Of a DNA stretch of 43,148 bases, positions 16,246 to 25,004 are shown piece after piece. A model generated the notes under the pieces. It was not told the origin of the DNA. It did no database searches and saw nothing but the letters and a program-made list of their open reading frames with translations. The DNA is from Chitinophagaceae bacterium (GTDB taxonomy: Bacteria; Bacteroidota; Bacteroidia; Chitinophagales; Chitinophagaceae): contig JADLCD010000108.1 in assembly GCA_020847395.1 (NCBI GenBank), positions 1-43,148 of the forward strand. Direction: 5' to 3'. Both the position numbers and the translations under genes were made by a program. The first letter of the stretch is position 1; each line of letters opens with the position of its first letter.

Positions 16246-17309
16246 GACGAAGTATTCCGGTTGTTCTCTTCATGGGTGTAATCATGCTTATGGAAGCCTG
16301 CAGAACTATTCCCGCAAAAACAGTATCTGCCAATACTATGCAAAAAGTATTTGAAGAAGTTAAAACGCCTTATACATATGGCATGGTATTATCCGCGCCG
16401 GATAGTACAAAAATGGCGGACAGTCCCACCATATTCCGCATGAATGGCAAGTGGTATATGAGTTATATTATTTTTGATGGAAGAGGATATGAAACCTGGC
16501 TGGCGGAAAGTGATGACCTGCTGCACTGGGCAACAAAAGGCAGGTTAATGTCTTTTACCGAAAACACCTGGGATGCAAGTCAAAAGGCCGGTTACCCTTC
16601 ACTGATAAATATTAACTGGAACGGAACGCTTGCACCAATGAAATATGAAGACAAATACTGGATGAGTTATTTAGGTGGTGCAGACAAAGGATATGAAGCC
16701 GGCAGGTTAGGCATAGGCATGTCAACCACAGCAGATATCAGCAAAGCAGAGGAAGTGCAGCGATTTCCGGAACCTGTATTATCAGCCATTGATAATGATG
16801 TGCGCTGGTATGATAATAAAACCATTTATAAGAGTTCAGTTATTCATGACGAAGACAAAAAAACAGGTTATTCTTTTGTGATGTATTATAATGCAGCAGG
16901 AGATAGTACGCACGAAGGGCACCAGTTTGAGAGTATTGCTATGGCGGTTTCAAACGACATGAAACAATGGAAACGGCTTGGAGATAAACCTTTGATTACA
17001 AAAGGCAGGGGCATTTGCGGTGATGCGCAGATTGTAAAAATGGGCAACCTGTATGTAATGTTTTATTTTGGGTATAACTGGAAAGATGCCAATCACACAG
17101 CATTTGAACGTTTTGCCTGCTCATACGATTTAGCAAACTGGACAACCTGGGAGGGAGAAAACCTGGTACAACCTACTGTTGGTTTTGATAAACAATATGC
17201 GCATAAACCCTGGGTAATAAAATGGAATGGCGTAGTATATCATTTTTATAACGCAGTTGGCGATAAGGGAAGAGTAATTGCGTTGGCAACGTCAAAAGAA
17301 ATGAAGTAG
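16242..17309 (+). CDS. Lipoprotein with five-bladed beta-propeller glycosidase fold (GH43/GH32-like)
   Basis: A 355-aa protein with a lipoprotein signal (hydrophobic run, lipobox LMEAC, Cys20). The body shows the repeated blade pattern of GH43-like propellers: DSPTIFRMNGKWYMSYI, ETWLAESDDLLHW, KYWMSYLGG, GDAQIVKMGNLYVMFYFG and HKPWVIKWNGVVYHFYNAVG. The Asp of the first blade (ADSP) is a candidate catalytic residue. It is probably periplasmic or outer-membrane bound and acts on a glycan, but the CAZy family and substrate are not certain. It overlaps the DinB gene by four bases, an odd functional pairing. Confidence 0.82.
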   Translation: MRRSIPVVLFMGVIMLMEACRTIPAKTVSANTMQKVFEEVKTPYTYGMVLSAPDSTKMADSPTIFRMNGKWYMSYIIFDGRGYETWLAESDDLLHWATKGRLMSFTENTWDASQKAGYPSLININWNGTLAPMKYEDKYWMSYLGGADKGYEAGRLGIGMSTTADISKAEEVQRFPEPVLSAIDNDVRWYDNKTIYKSSVIHDEDKKTGYSFVMYYNAAGDSTHEGHQFESIAMAVSNDMKQWKRLGDKPLITKGRGICGDAQIVKMGNLYVMFYFGYNWKDANHTAFERFACSYDLANWTTWEGENLVQPTVGFDKQYAHKPWVIKWNGVVYHFYNAVGDKGRVIALATSKEMK

Positions 17310-17385
17310 AGGGGGGAGGAAGAAGGAAGAAGGTATAAGTTCATTAAATCATAATAATAGTTTTTGTAAAACCTGAGGCCTGCAC

Positions 17386-17448
17386 CCTGAAACCTGAAGA
17401 AATTTACAATACCTTAAACCCTTCAGCTTTGATCCTCCACCTTATCTT
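17386..17448. repeat. Left copy of a ~60-bp repeat flanking a small gene
   Basis: CCTGAAACCTGAAG, then AAATTTACAATACCTTAAAC, then CCTTCAGC and CCACCTTATC. It aligns at roughly 80% with 17969-18027 on the other side of the 119-aa gene, in the same orientation and with one ~4-nt gap. Confidence 0.6.
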
Positions 17449-17465
17449 AAAATAAAAAGACACAA

Positions 17466-17825
17466 ATGGGATTTTTTAATAAAATATTTACAAGCAATAA
17501 ATCTAAAAGCCCTGAAGATAAATTTATTGTTACTATAACAGCAGACTATATTCGGGTTGAGCATCCTGAAAGAAAAACAGAACAGGTACTCTGGAATAAC
17601 ATTGTTGAAATAAAACTAATCAATACCAACCAGGGTCCATGGCTTCCTGATGTTTGGCTGGGACTATTTGGAAAAGAAGATGGCTGTTTAATTCCGATGG
17701 GGGCAAAGGGTTACAATGAAGTATATGATATTGTAACAAAGTATGACAATTTCAATTTTGAAAATGTAATAAAGTCTATGGGCTGTACTGATAATAAGGA
17801 ATTTTTGCTATGGGTGAAGGAGTAG
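17466..17825 (+). CDS. Small protein of unknown function, 119 aa
   Basis: I do not recognise this protein. It is soluble and acidic-to-neutral, with a beta-rich first half (FIVTITADYIRVEHPERKTE then VLWNNIVEIKLINT), a Gly/Trp-rich middle (GPWLPDVWLGLFGKEDGC) and a helical end (FENVIKSMGC). The V-W-x-x-I-V-E-I pattern resembles short PH-like or membrane-edge beta domains, a weak impression only. No signal peptide is present. The gene is bracketed by two related repeats (17386-17448 and 17969-18027) and followed by a heptanucleotide array, so it may have moved as a unit. Confidence 0.72.
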   Translation: MGFFNKIFTSNKSKSPEDKFIVTITADYIRVEHPERKTEQVLWNNIVEIKLINTNQGPWLPDVWLGLFGKEDGCLIPMGAKGYNEVYDIVTKYDNFNFENVIKSMGCTDNKEFLLWVKE

Positions 17826-17898
17826 GAGTAAGAGGTTGAAATGATTACAAGTTACAGGCACAGGTACTGAAATTAAAAATCTGTTGCATATTGGCAAA

Positions 17899-17982
17899 CC
17901 TGAAACCTGAAACCAGAAACCTGAAACCAGAAACCTGAAACCTGAAACTTGAAACCAGAAACCAGAAACCTGAAACCAGAAG
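17899..17982. repeat. Heptanucleotide tandem array (CCWGAAA)x12
   Basis: Twelve consecutive 7-nt units occupy 84 bp. Eleven read CCTGAAA or CCAGAAA with minor variants (one CTTGAAA) and the last is CCAGAAG. Because 7 is not a multiple of 3, all frames see the same 7-residue period, which creates a spurious minus-strand ORF here. Confidence 0.9.
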
Positions 17983-18027
17983 AAACTTACAACACCCTAT
18001 ACCCTTCACCTTCCACCTTCTATCTCC
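17969..18027. repeat. Right copy of the ~60-bp repeat flanking a small gene
   Basis: CCTGAAACCAGAAG, then AAACTTACAACACCCTATAC, then CCTTCACC and CCACCTTCTATC. It is the partner of 17386-17448 and merges with the end of the heptanucleotide array. Confidence 0.6.
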
Positions 18028-18030
18028 CAT

Positions 18031-18462
18031 CTACCTCAGCTTTTTGCACATCGTATAATGAGGAATGGTTACTTCAAAAAATTCATTGCCTATTACTTTA
18101 TATCCAAATTTTTCATAAAAGCCTTTAGCAGATGAGCGGGCATGCATCATTAAGGTTTCGTAACCTTTATCGCGGGCTACATTTTCAGCAAACGTCATTA
18201 AAGAAGCTCCGATGCCTTTTTTTTGCAGGTTGCTGCTTACTGCCATCTGCCTTAGCCGGCAGGTATTACCTTCAGAACGTGTAATAAGGCAGCAGCCTAT
18301 CAGTTTATCTTCTTCAAAAGCGCCGATTAATACATCATCTTTTTCACGATCTAACTCTTCCGGGTCAAAATAAAGTCCCAGGGGTTTGCGCAAAATTTCA
18401 TCCCGCAAATGAATCATTTGCTGATATTCCGCTGAATCATGATCAATTATTTTTAACGGCAT
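18031..18462 (-). CDS. GNAT-family N-acetyltransferase
   Basis: A 143-aa GCN5-related acetyltransferase. Motif A for acetyl-CoA binding is LRQMAVSSNLQKKGIGASLM (Q/RxxGxG/A form), preceded by the beta-4 strand IGCCLITR. GFYEKFGYKVIG near the end is the usual motif B region. The substrate is not evident. Length is typical for single-domain GNATs. The start ATG is at 18460-18462; a near -7 box on the minus strand (TAAGTTTA) lies ~20 nt upstream. Confidence 0.92.
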   Translation of the reverse strand: MPLKIIDHDSAEYQQMIHLRDEILRKPLGLYFDPEELDREKDDVLIGAFEEDKLIGCCLITRSEGNTCRLRQMAVSSNLQKKGIGASLMTFAENVARDKGYETLMMHARSSAKGFYEKFGYKVIGNEFFEVTIPHYTMCKKLR

Positions 18463-18627
18463 GCTCGCTTTTTAATGAGGGTAAACTTAAAAATACAAAA
18501 AAAAGCCTTATAAAAACAAGCGCAGACTAAGAGGGACAACAACTGTTTCACAGGGCTTTATATTATAAATATTCAGCAGGTTTGTAAAGGTCAAAATCTA
18601 TCTTTTTAACACATTTTCAAATAGATA

Positions 18628-18656
18628 TTGTTTTTATCCCAAAAACTATATTTTTG
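18628..18656 (+). promoter_or_regulatory. Promoter of acpP (-33 TTG and -7 TATTTTTG)
   Basis: TTG at 18628-18630 and TATTTTTG at 18649-18656 are separated by 18 nt, the normal Bacteroidota layout. The acpP ATG is 28 nt further on. This is the only promoter in the window where both elements are clear. Confidence 0.6.
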
Positions 18657-18684
18657 CACCCAGTATTAACCAAATTTTACAACC

Positions 18685-18921
18685 ATGTCTGACATTGCAA
18701 CAAGAGTTAAAAAGATTATTGTTGACAAATTAGGTGTTGATGAAGCAGAGGTAACTCCAGAGGCATCTTTCACCAATGATCTCGGCGCTGATTCATTAGA
18801 CACCGTAGAACTGATCATGGAATTCGAAAAAGAATTCAATATCTCCATTCCCGATGAGCAAGCTGAAACCATCACAACTGTTGGACAGTCTATCGCTTAT
18901 CTTGAGGAGCATGCAAAGTAA
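18685..18921 (+). CDS. acpP: Acyl carrier protein
   Basis: A 78-aa acidic carrier of growing fatty-acyl chains. The 4'-phosphopantetheine Ser lies in [16 protein letters not shown], an exact ACP signature. The overall layout ([15 protein letters not shown] ... [13 protein letters not shown] ... [12 protein letters not shown]) is standard. fabF follows after 36 bp, the conserved acpP-fabF pair, and rnc comes next. A good promoter precedes it. Confidence 0.98.
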   Translation: MSDIATRVKKIIVDKLGVDEAEVTPEASFTNDLGADSLDTVELIMEFEKEFNISIPDEQAETITTVGQSIAYLEEHAK

Positions 18922-18957
18922 TTTCTTCCTTTTAGCTGATCGCGGGCAAACTTGCTT

Positions 18958-20211
18958 ATGGATTTAAAACGAGTTGTTGTAACAGGCATTGGTGCCTTAA
19001 CCCCATTGGGAAATTCTGTGCCGGAATACTGGCAGGGGCTTATTAATGGTGTGTCTGGGGCTGATGCTATTACGCTTTTCGATGCATCTAAATTCAAAAC
19101 AAGGTTTGCCTGCGAATTAAAGCAATTTGAGCCCACCAATTTTTTAGATAAAAAAGAAGCAAGAAAAGTAGACCGTTTTACGCAAACCGCCCTGGCTTGC
19201 AGTGATGAAGCGGTTAAAAGTGCCGGCATAACTAAGGATAATATAAATCCTGACCGTGTTGGTGTTATTTTTTCAAGCGGTATCGGCGGTTTAATAACCT
19301 TTCAACAGGAGGTAACTGAGTTTGCTCTTGGTGATGGCACACCGCGTTTCAATCCCTTTTTTATTCCTAAAATGATTCTTGATATTGCCGCCGGACAAAT
19401 TTCAATGCGTCATGGGTTTCGTGGTCCTAACTATGCGGTGGTATCTGCATGCGCTTCATCTACCCATGCTATAATGGATGCTTTTAACCTGATAAGATTA
19501 GGTAAGGCAGATGCTATTATTGCGGGGGGAAGTGAAAGTGTAATACGCGAAGCCGGTGTTGGCGGTTTTAATGCTATGAAAGCTTTAAGTGAAAGAAATG
19601 ATGACCCTAAAACAGCCTCCCGTCCCTTTGATAAAGACCGTGATGGTTTTGTGATAGGTGAAGGTGCAGGAATATTGGTTCTTGAAAATCTTGACCATGC
19701 CATAAGCAGGGGTGCAAATATTATTTGTGAGATAGCCGGTGCAGGTGCTTCTGCAGACGCGCATCATATTACGGCTCCGCATCCGGAAGGGCTTGGCGCT
19801 AAAAATGTAATGACGGTTACATTGGCAGATGCCGGCATGAAACCTGAGGATATCGACTATATCAACGTGCATGGTACTTCTACGCCGCTGGGTGATATTT
19901 CGGAAGTAAAAGCCATACAAAGTGTTTTTGGTGAACATGCCTATAACCTCAATATCAGTTCCACCAAATCTATGACGGGGCACCTGCTTGGCGCTGCCGG
20001 CGTTATTGAAGCCATTGCCTGCGTAATGGCGGTTAAGGATGATATTGTTCCGCCAACCATCAACCATTTTACTGACGATCCCGACCTTGACCCCAAACTG
20101 AACTTCACGTTCTGGAAAGCGCAAAAACGCAAGGTAAGAGCCGCGTTAAGCAATACCTTCGGCTTCGGTGGCCATAATGCTTCTATCATCGTTAAGAAAT
20201 ATTCTGCCTGA
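18958..20211 (+). CDS. fabF: Beta-ketoacyl-ACP synthase II FabF
   Basis: A 417-aa condensing enzyme that elongates acyl-ACP with malonyl-ACP. The Cys-His-His triad is visible: Cys in VVSACASSTHA, His in INVHGTSTPLGD and His in STKSMTGHLLGAAG. The N-terminal VVVTGIGALTPLG and C-terminal NTFGFGGHNASI are also typical. The open frame starts with TTG at 18952, but the ATG at 18958 (MDLKRVVVTG) is the family start. It sits in the acpP-fabF-rnc block. Confidence 0.97.
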   Translation: MDLKRVVVTGIGALTPLGNSVPEYWQGLINGVSGADAITLFDASKFKTRFACELKQFEPTNFLDKKEARKVDRFTQTALACSDEAVKSAGITKDNINPDRVGVIFSSGIGGLITFQQEVTEFALGDGTPRFNPFFIPKMILDIAAGQISMRHGFRGPNYAVVSACASSTHAIMDAFNLIRLGKADAIIAGGSESVIREAGVGGFNAMKALSERNDDPKTASRPFDKDRDGFVIGEGAGILVLENLDHAISRGANIICEIAGAGASADAHHITAPHPEGLGAKNVMTVTLADAGMKPEDIDYINVHGTSTPLGDISEVKAIQSVFGEHAYNLNISSTKSMTGHLLGAAGVIEAIACVMAVKDDIVPPTINHFTDDPDLDPKLNFTFWKAQKRKVRAALSNTFGFGGHNASIIVKKYSA

Positions 20212-20260
20212 TTTTATCGTTAACCGTAAATGAAGCAACAACTTTCTTAAAGAGTTGTTT

Positions 20261-20268
20261 TACATTTG
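20261..20268 (+). promoter_or_regulatory. -7 promoter box upstream of rnc
   Basis: TACATTTG matches TAnnTTTG exactly. The first in-frame TTG upstream of the conserved rnc region (20266-20268) lies inside this box, so that TTG is unlikely to be the start if the promoter is used. No -33 TTG was found at proper spacing. Confidence 0.4.
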
Positions 20269-20295
20269 CTATACATTATTAATAAAACTATAGAA

Positions 20296-21030
20296 TTGGC
20301 CTTAGTCAGGTATTTCATTCAATATCTCGGGATTGATAAAACCAATCGCTCGTTTTACAAACAATTGTGCAATGTGCTTGGATTTGCACCAGGTACTATT
20401 TCCCTCTATAAAACCGCGCTCAGTCACCGCTCTGTTAAAGAAGGTACTGATGAAAATAATGAAAGGCTTGAATACCTCGGCGATGCCATATTAAGCGGTA
20501 TCGTGGCAGACTATCTTTTCAAACGTTACCCGTATAAAGGTGAAGGCTTTCTTACAGAAATGCGGAGCAAGATGGTGAACCGCCAGACGCTGAATGAAAT
20601 AGCGGTGAAAATGGGTTTAAAGAAAATTACCATCTACAATAAAAATGACGGCTCCCTTAAAGTAAGCCAGATATTTGGTAATACGCTTGAAGCGCTTGTT
20701 GGGGCAATATATGTTGATAAAGGCTTTAACCAAACCAAGCAGTGGGTGCTTAAACAGATAATTATACCCCACATGTTTGTAGAAAACCTAGAAACACTTG
20801 AAATAAACCACAAAAACAAATTATACGGCTGGGCTAACAAAAACGGCAAAAACCTGGAGTTTGAAACTCTCGACGAAAGATTTGAAAACGGAAGAAGATT
20901 ATTTACCGTTGGCGCCGTGGTAGATGGTGAATTAATTGCAGAAGGAAAAGCCTACAATAAAAAAGATGCCAGCCAGGTAGCTTCACAAATTGCTGTTGTG
21001 AAATTAGGATTGGGGAAAGGTGAAGAGTAG
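20296..21030 (+). CDS. rnc: Ribonuclease III, non-ATG start
   Basis: A dsRNA-specific endonuclease that matures rRNA and some mRNAs. The RNase III signature NERLEYLGDAILSGIVADYLF carries the catalytic acidic residues, GNTLEALVGAIYVDKGF is the second acidic cluster, and the C-terminal ~70 residues form a dsRNA-binding domain ending KDASQVASQIAVVKLG. No ATG exists upstream of the conserved region in this frame. Candidates are TTG at 20296 (245 aa; chosen), TTG at 20266 (254 aa, but inside a -7 box) or ATT codons at 20275/20278. It follows fabF after a short gap. Confidence 0.92.
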   Translation: MALVRYFIQYLGIDKTNRSFYKQLCNVLGFAPGTISLYKTALSHRSVKEGTDENNERLEYLGDAILSGIVADYLFKRYPYKGEGFLTEMRSKMVNRQTLNEIAVKMGLKKITIYNKNDGSLKVSQIFGNTLEALVGAIYVDKGFNQTKQWVLKQIIIPHMFVENLETLEINHKNKLYGWANKNGKNLEFETLDERFENGRRLFTVGAVVDGELIAEGKAYNKKDASQVASQIAVVKLGLGKGEE

Positions 21031-21101
21031 GGTTATTTTGTAGTATACTATAGAAGTATTTAATATAAAACCTTACTCAAAGAAAATCGTTTAGAAAAAC
21101 C

Positions 21102-23513
21102 TTAATTCCTCACCGGCTTTCCTCCTTTCAATACACTCTGTATACGCTCTAATGTTTTCTTTTCACCGCAAAGGCTGAGGAAAGCTTCCCTTTCAAGGTC
21201 TAACAAATATTGTTCGCTTACTAAAGTAGGTTCACTGAGGTCGCCGCCGCACATTACATACGCGAGCTTTTTTGCTACTACTCCATCATATGCTGTGGCA
21301 TAATTGGCAACCTGCATTCCGTTAATGCCTGCATACAATGCACCTAGTATCGATCTTCCTCTTACCAATATATCCGTACGTTGAACCGGCATAGTATAGC
21401 CGTTATCATACATTTCTATTACACTGGTTTTGGCAGCAGCAATCCTTCTGTCGGGATTAATAATCACTTCATCATGACCTTTTCTTAAAATGCCCAAATC
21501 AAATGCTTCAAAAGCGCTGGTAGATACTTTGGCGGTGGCAATGGTTAAAAAGCGGTTCTTTAACGGAATAGTATCAGGTTCATCTTCCTGCAGTTCATCA
21601 GCAGCACGCAATACAAACTCTTTTGTGCCGCCACCGCCGGGTATTAATCCCACACCAAGCTCAACCAAACCAATATATGTTTCAGCAGCGGCCATTACTT
21701 TATCGCTATGCAAACTCAGTTCACATGCACCACCCAAACTCAATGCATGTGGTGCAACCACCACCGGTATGCTGGAATATCTTGCACGCATCATCGTATT
21801 CTGAAATGCACGTACAGCCATATCCAGTTCATCAAATTCCTGCTCTACGGCACACATAAATATCATACCCACGTTAGCGCCTGCTGAAAAATTCTGCGAA
21901 TCATTCGCTATTACAAGACCTTTATATTTTTCTTCCGCTAATGCAATGCCTTTATTAATGCCTTCCAGTACTTCTCCTCCTATTGTTCCCATCTTGGTAT
22001 TCCATTCCAGCCCCAATACATCATCACCTAAATGATACACATTGGCAGCGCTGCTTTTCCAAACGGTTTGGCCTACAAAATTCTTCATTACTATAAAAGC
22101 GCTTTCTGCTCCCTCTGCCACCGTAGATAAATAATTGCTCACCGTTGGAGAGTAACATAATTTTTTTCCGTTCTCAATTTTATAGAAAGAAGTATTGCCT
22201 TTTGCCAGCATATCATCAACCCATGCTGCTACAGTAAAGCCTGCATCTTTCATTGCCTTCACTGTTTTTTCAACGCCCAATACATCCCATGTTTCAAAAG
22301 CGCCTATCTCCCATCCGAATCCTGCTTTCATTGCATCATCTATCGGGTATATTTCATTAGAAACTTCGGGTATTCTGTGCGAGATATAAGAGAACAAACT
22401 GTAGTGAAACTGGCGATAAAACTCACCAGCTTTATCCTGCCCGCCAACCAGCATTTTTATGCGCGTATTTAAATCGTCAATTGGTTTTGCAGCTTCAACA
22501 CTCGCAAACTTTGGCTTTTTGCGTGCTTCGTATTCCATCGTTTGCAGGTTGAGCACTAATATCTCTGATGCACCACCCGCGCCTTTTATTTTCTTAAAAA
22601 ATCCCTGCCCGGTTTTATCTCCCAACCATTTGTTGGCAACAATTTTTTCGAGCCATCCCGGAATAGTAAAGATTGCTTTGGCTTCATCACCAGGGCAATT
22701 ATCATGCACCCCAACAGCAACTTTTACAAGTGTGTCAATACCCACTACATCGGCAGTGCGGAAGGTAGCAGATTTTGGTCTGCCAAATATCGGGCCTGTC
22801 AACACTTCTATATCATCAATACTAAAACCAATCTTGTCCATTATTTTAAAAATAGAAAAGATGCTGAATACTCCGATTCTGTTCGCTATAAATGCAGGCG
22901 TATCTTTACAGAGCACGGTTGTTTTTCCAAGAAACAAATCACCATAGTGCATCAAAAAATCCACTACTTCTTTATCAGTATACGGCGTTGGAATAATTTC
23001 AAGTAATTTCAAATAACGCGGAGGATTGAAGAAATGCGTTCCGCAAAAATGCTTTTTAAAATCTTCACTTCTTCCCTCAGCCATCATGTGTATAGGAATG
23101 CCCGAAGTATTTGAAGTAATCAGCGTTCCCGGCTTACGGTATTTATCAACTTCTGAAAGAACAGATTGCTTAATATCCAGTCTTTCAACCACCACTTCTA
23201 TCACCCAGTCATAGCCGGCAATATCCTTCATATTATCGGTGAAGTTGCCCGTCTTTATTTTCTTTACCGTCTCTTTGGTATATATAGGCGAAGGATTTGA
23301 TTTTATCGCGGCAGCAAGCGCATCATTCACAATACGGTTTTTTACTGCCGTAGTTTCCAACGTTAGCCCTTTGGCTTTTTCGGCATCGTTCAATTCTTTT
23401 GGTGCAATATCAAGCAACAACACAGGTACACCAATTCCGGCAAAATGGCATGCAATCCTTGAGCCCATCACTCCTGAACCTAACACGGCTACTTTTTTAA
23501 TAACACGTTTCAT
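21102..23513 (-). CDS. fadN: 3-hydroxyacyl-CoA dehydrogenase / enoyl-CoA hydratase fusion (FadN-like)
   Basis: An 803-aa bifunctional beta-oxidation enzyme. The dehydrogenase comes first: an NAD-binding fold with VAVLGSGVMGSRIACHFAG (residues ~8-26), then HFFNPPRYLKLLEIIPT (catalytic His region) and two C-terminal helical segments. A crotonase domain follows from ~residue 500, with NDSQNFSAGANV (oxyanion) and the paired Glu segments GGACELSLHSD and GLVELGVGLIPGGGG. Domain order and length match FadN-type proteins rather than FadB/FadJ, where the hydratase is first. No thiolase or acyl-CoA dehydrogenase is adjacent. It converges on rnc. Confidence 0.93.
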   Translation of the reverse strand: MKRVIKKVAVLGSGVMGSRIACHFAGIGVPVLLLDIAPKELNDAEKAKGLTLETTAVKNRIVNDALAAAIKSNPSPIYTKETVKKIKTGNFTDNMKDIAGYDWVIEVVVERLDIKQSVLSEVDKYRKPGTLITSNTSGIPIHMMAEGRSEDFKKHFCGTHFFNPPRYLKLLEIIPTPYTDKEVVDFLMHYGDLFLGKTTVLCKDTPAFIANRIGVFSIFSIFKIMDKIGFSIDDIEVLTGPIFGRPKSATFRTADVVGIDTLVKVAVGVHDNCPGDEAKAIFTIPGWLEKIVANKWLGDKTGQGFFKKIKGAGGASEILVLNLQTMEYEARKKPKFASVEAAKPIDDLNTRIKMLVGGQDKAGEFYRQFHYSLFSYISHRIPEVSNEIYPIDDAMKAGFGWEIGAFETWDVLGVEKTVKAMKDAGFTVAAWVDDMLAKGNTSFYKIENGKKLCYSPTVSNYLSTVAEGAESAFIVMKNFVGQTVWKSSAANVYHLGDDVLGLEWNTKMGTIGGEVLEGINKGIALAEEKYKGLVIANDSQNFSAGANVGMIFMCAVEQEFDELDMAVRAFQNTMMRARYSSIPVVVAPHALSLGGACELSLHSDKVMAAAETYIGLVELGVGLIPGGGGTKEFVLRAADELQEDEPDTIPLKNRFLTIATAKVSTSAFEAFDLGILRKGHDEVIINPDRRIAAAKTSVIEMYDNGYTMPVQRTDILVRGRSILGALYAGINGMQVANYATAYDGVVAKKLAYVMCGGDLSEPTLVSEQYLLDLEREAFLSLCGEKKTLERIQSVLKGGKPVRN

Positions 23514-23535
23514 GTGTATGATGATTTGGGTTTAC

Positions 23536-23560
23536 CAAAAATAGTTAGTTAAACAACTAA
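23536..23560 (-). promoter_or_regulatory. Promoter box with adjacent palindrome upstream of fadN
   Basis: On the minus strand TATTTTTG (23536-23543) is an exact TAnnTTTG box, 22 nt before the fadN ATG. Immediately upstream, TTAGTT-AAAC-AACTAA (23545-23560) is a 6-4-6 inverted repeat covering the spacer. It could be an operator for a TetR-type fatty-acid regulator; this is inference. Confidence 0.4.
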
Positions 23561-23636
23561 TTTATTCCGAAGGTAGGATAAAATTGTTGTAGAATGAAAC
23601 GCGATAATACTTTAAAAACTAATGTTAATTTCGGGC

Positions 23637-24947
23637 ATGTCTCGCAATGATGCAACGGAAATATTCCTGGCAGGAGTTGAAGCTGTAATGCCGGTTCATT
23701 TTATCCCCTCATATATTAAGGTTGATGATGAATGCCTGTACATCGGTTCATCAAAAATTCCTTTTGTTGCATTAAACAATATATATGTTGCGGCTGCAGG
23801 TAAAGCCGCTGCTGCTATGGCATTGGAAACAGAAAAAATTGCGGGTAAATATATTACCGAAGGGCTTGTTGTTACAAAATATGAACATGCGCTTCCGTTA
23901 AAAAAATGTAAGACAATTGAAGCTGGTCATCCAGTGCCTGATAATAATAGCATCAGGGGAGGAAATGAATTATTATCACTTTTTAAAAAGGCCGGAAAAA
24001 ATGATTTGATTATAATGCTGGTGAGCGGCGGCGCATCTGCATTGGTTGCAGACTGCCCTCCGGGAATTGATTTGAAAGATATTCAGCAAACAGTTCAACT
24101 GCTGCTACATTGCGGCGCTTCCATTGATGAAATAAATACGATAAGAAAACATTTGTCTTTACTGAAAGGCGGGCAATTGGTACAATATACCGAAGCCACT
24201 GTTATATCGCTTATACTGAGTGATGTGCCCGGCGATGACCTGTCTGTAATTGCAAGCGGACTAACGGTTGCGGATAACAGCAGTTTTGAAGATGCCTGGA
24301 CAATTATAAGCAGATATGCATTGATAAATGAACTACCGGCCAGTGTGCGCCAATGGCTGCAACGTGGTGTTGAAAAACTAATTCAAGACACGCCAAAACC
24401 CGGAAGCGATATTTTTAAGAAAGTGCACAACATTATTGTAGCGAATAATAATATCGCCTTGCAGGCTTCAGCGCAAAAAGCAAAACAATTGGGTTATGTG
24501 GTGCAAATATTTTCAACACAGTTGTCCGGTGAAGCGGCTGAAAAAGCGATAGCGTTTGCAGAGGCGTTGCATACATTAGGAAACAGGGAAAAAACATGCT
24601 TGCTGTGGGGGGGTGAAACTACCGTAACTATAAAAGGTAAAGGCAAAGGTGGAAGAAACCAGGAATTTGCACTGGCTGCTTTATGTGCAGGTAAAAAGCA
24701 ACATCATCTTAGCTTAAAAAATATTACCATACTTTCCGGAGGAACAGATGGCACAGACGGGCCGACTGATGCTGCCGGCGCTGTTATTGATGAATATAGT
24801 CTTTCACAAACCACCCTTAACCCTTGTGATTATCTTGCCAATAACGATGCTTACCATTTTTTTAAACAGGCAGGAGGGCTTTTATTTACAGGTCCAACGC
24901 AAACCAATGTGATGGATATTGTCATAGGATTAATAAATCCGGTATAA
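23637..24947 (+). CDS. Glycerate 2-kinase (GckA / DUF4147-MOFRL family)
   Basis: A 436-aa kinase that phosphorylates D-glycerate, feeding glyoxylate or serine carbon into glycolysis. It has the N-terminal DUF4147 domain (VAAAGKAAAAMA; EAGHPVPD near residue 90; MLVSGGASALV; LSDVPGDDLSVIASG) and the C-terminal MOFRL domain (GGETTVTIKGKGKGGRNQEF; LSGGTDGTDGPTDAAG). The first ATG is at 23622, but the ATG at 23637 (MSRNDATEIF) fits the family start better and sits 3 nt after a one-mismatch -7 box (TAATTTCG). Confidence 0.9.
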   Translation: MSRNDATEIFLAGVEAVMPVHFIPSYIKVDDECLYIGSSKIPFVALNNIYVAAAGKAAAAMALETEKIAGKYITEGLVVTKYEHALPLKKCKTIEAGHPVPDNNSIRGGNELLSLFKKAGKNDLIIMLVSGGASALVADCPPGIDLKDIQQTVQLLLHCGASIDEINTIRKHLSLLKGGQLVQYTEATVISLILSDVPGDDLSVIASGLTVADNSSFEDAWTIISRYALINELPASVRQWLQRGVEKLIQDTPKPGSDIFKKVHNIIVANNNIALQASAQKAKQLGYVVQIFSTQLSGEAAEKAIAFAEALHTLGNREKTCLLWGGETTVTIKGKGKGGRNQEFALAALCAGKKQHHLSLKNITILSGGTDGTDGPTDAAGAVIDEYSLSQTTLNPCDYLANNDAYHFFKQAGGLLFTGPTQTNVMDIVIGLINPV

Positions 24948-24981
24948 GCAGTATAAATTAGTAATATCCTTGGCCATATAT

Positions 24982-24989
24982 TAATTTTG
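24982..24989 (+). promoter_or_regulatory. -7 promoter box of the DprE1-like gene
   Basis: TAATTTTG matches TAnnTTTG exactly and lies 15 nt before the ATG at 25005. It overlaps the alternative TTG start at 24987, which argues against that start. Confidence 0.42.
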
Positions 24990-25004
24990 CGCAATCAATT
25001 TTTT

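Noticed and set aside
17845-18030. 61-aa minus-strand ORF rich in VSGFRFL repeats
   Set aside because: It is a direct translation of the (CCWGAAA)12 heptanucleotide array; low complexity and no start-site support.
19585-20124. 179-aa ORF antisense to fabF
   Set aside because: It is a shadow of fabF on the opposite strand with no recognisable domain; the fabF frame is complete and conserved.
22459-22947. 162-aa ORF antisense to fadN
   Set aside because: It lies wholly inside the conserved FadN-like frame and has the Ser/Pro-rich look of a reverse-frame shadow.
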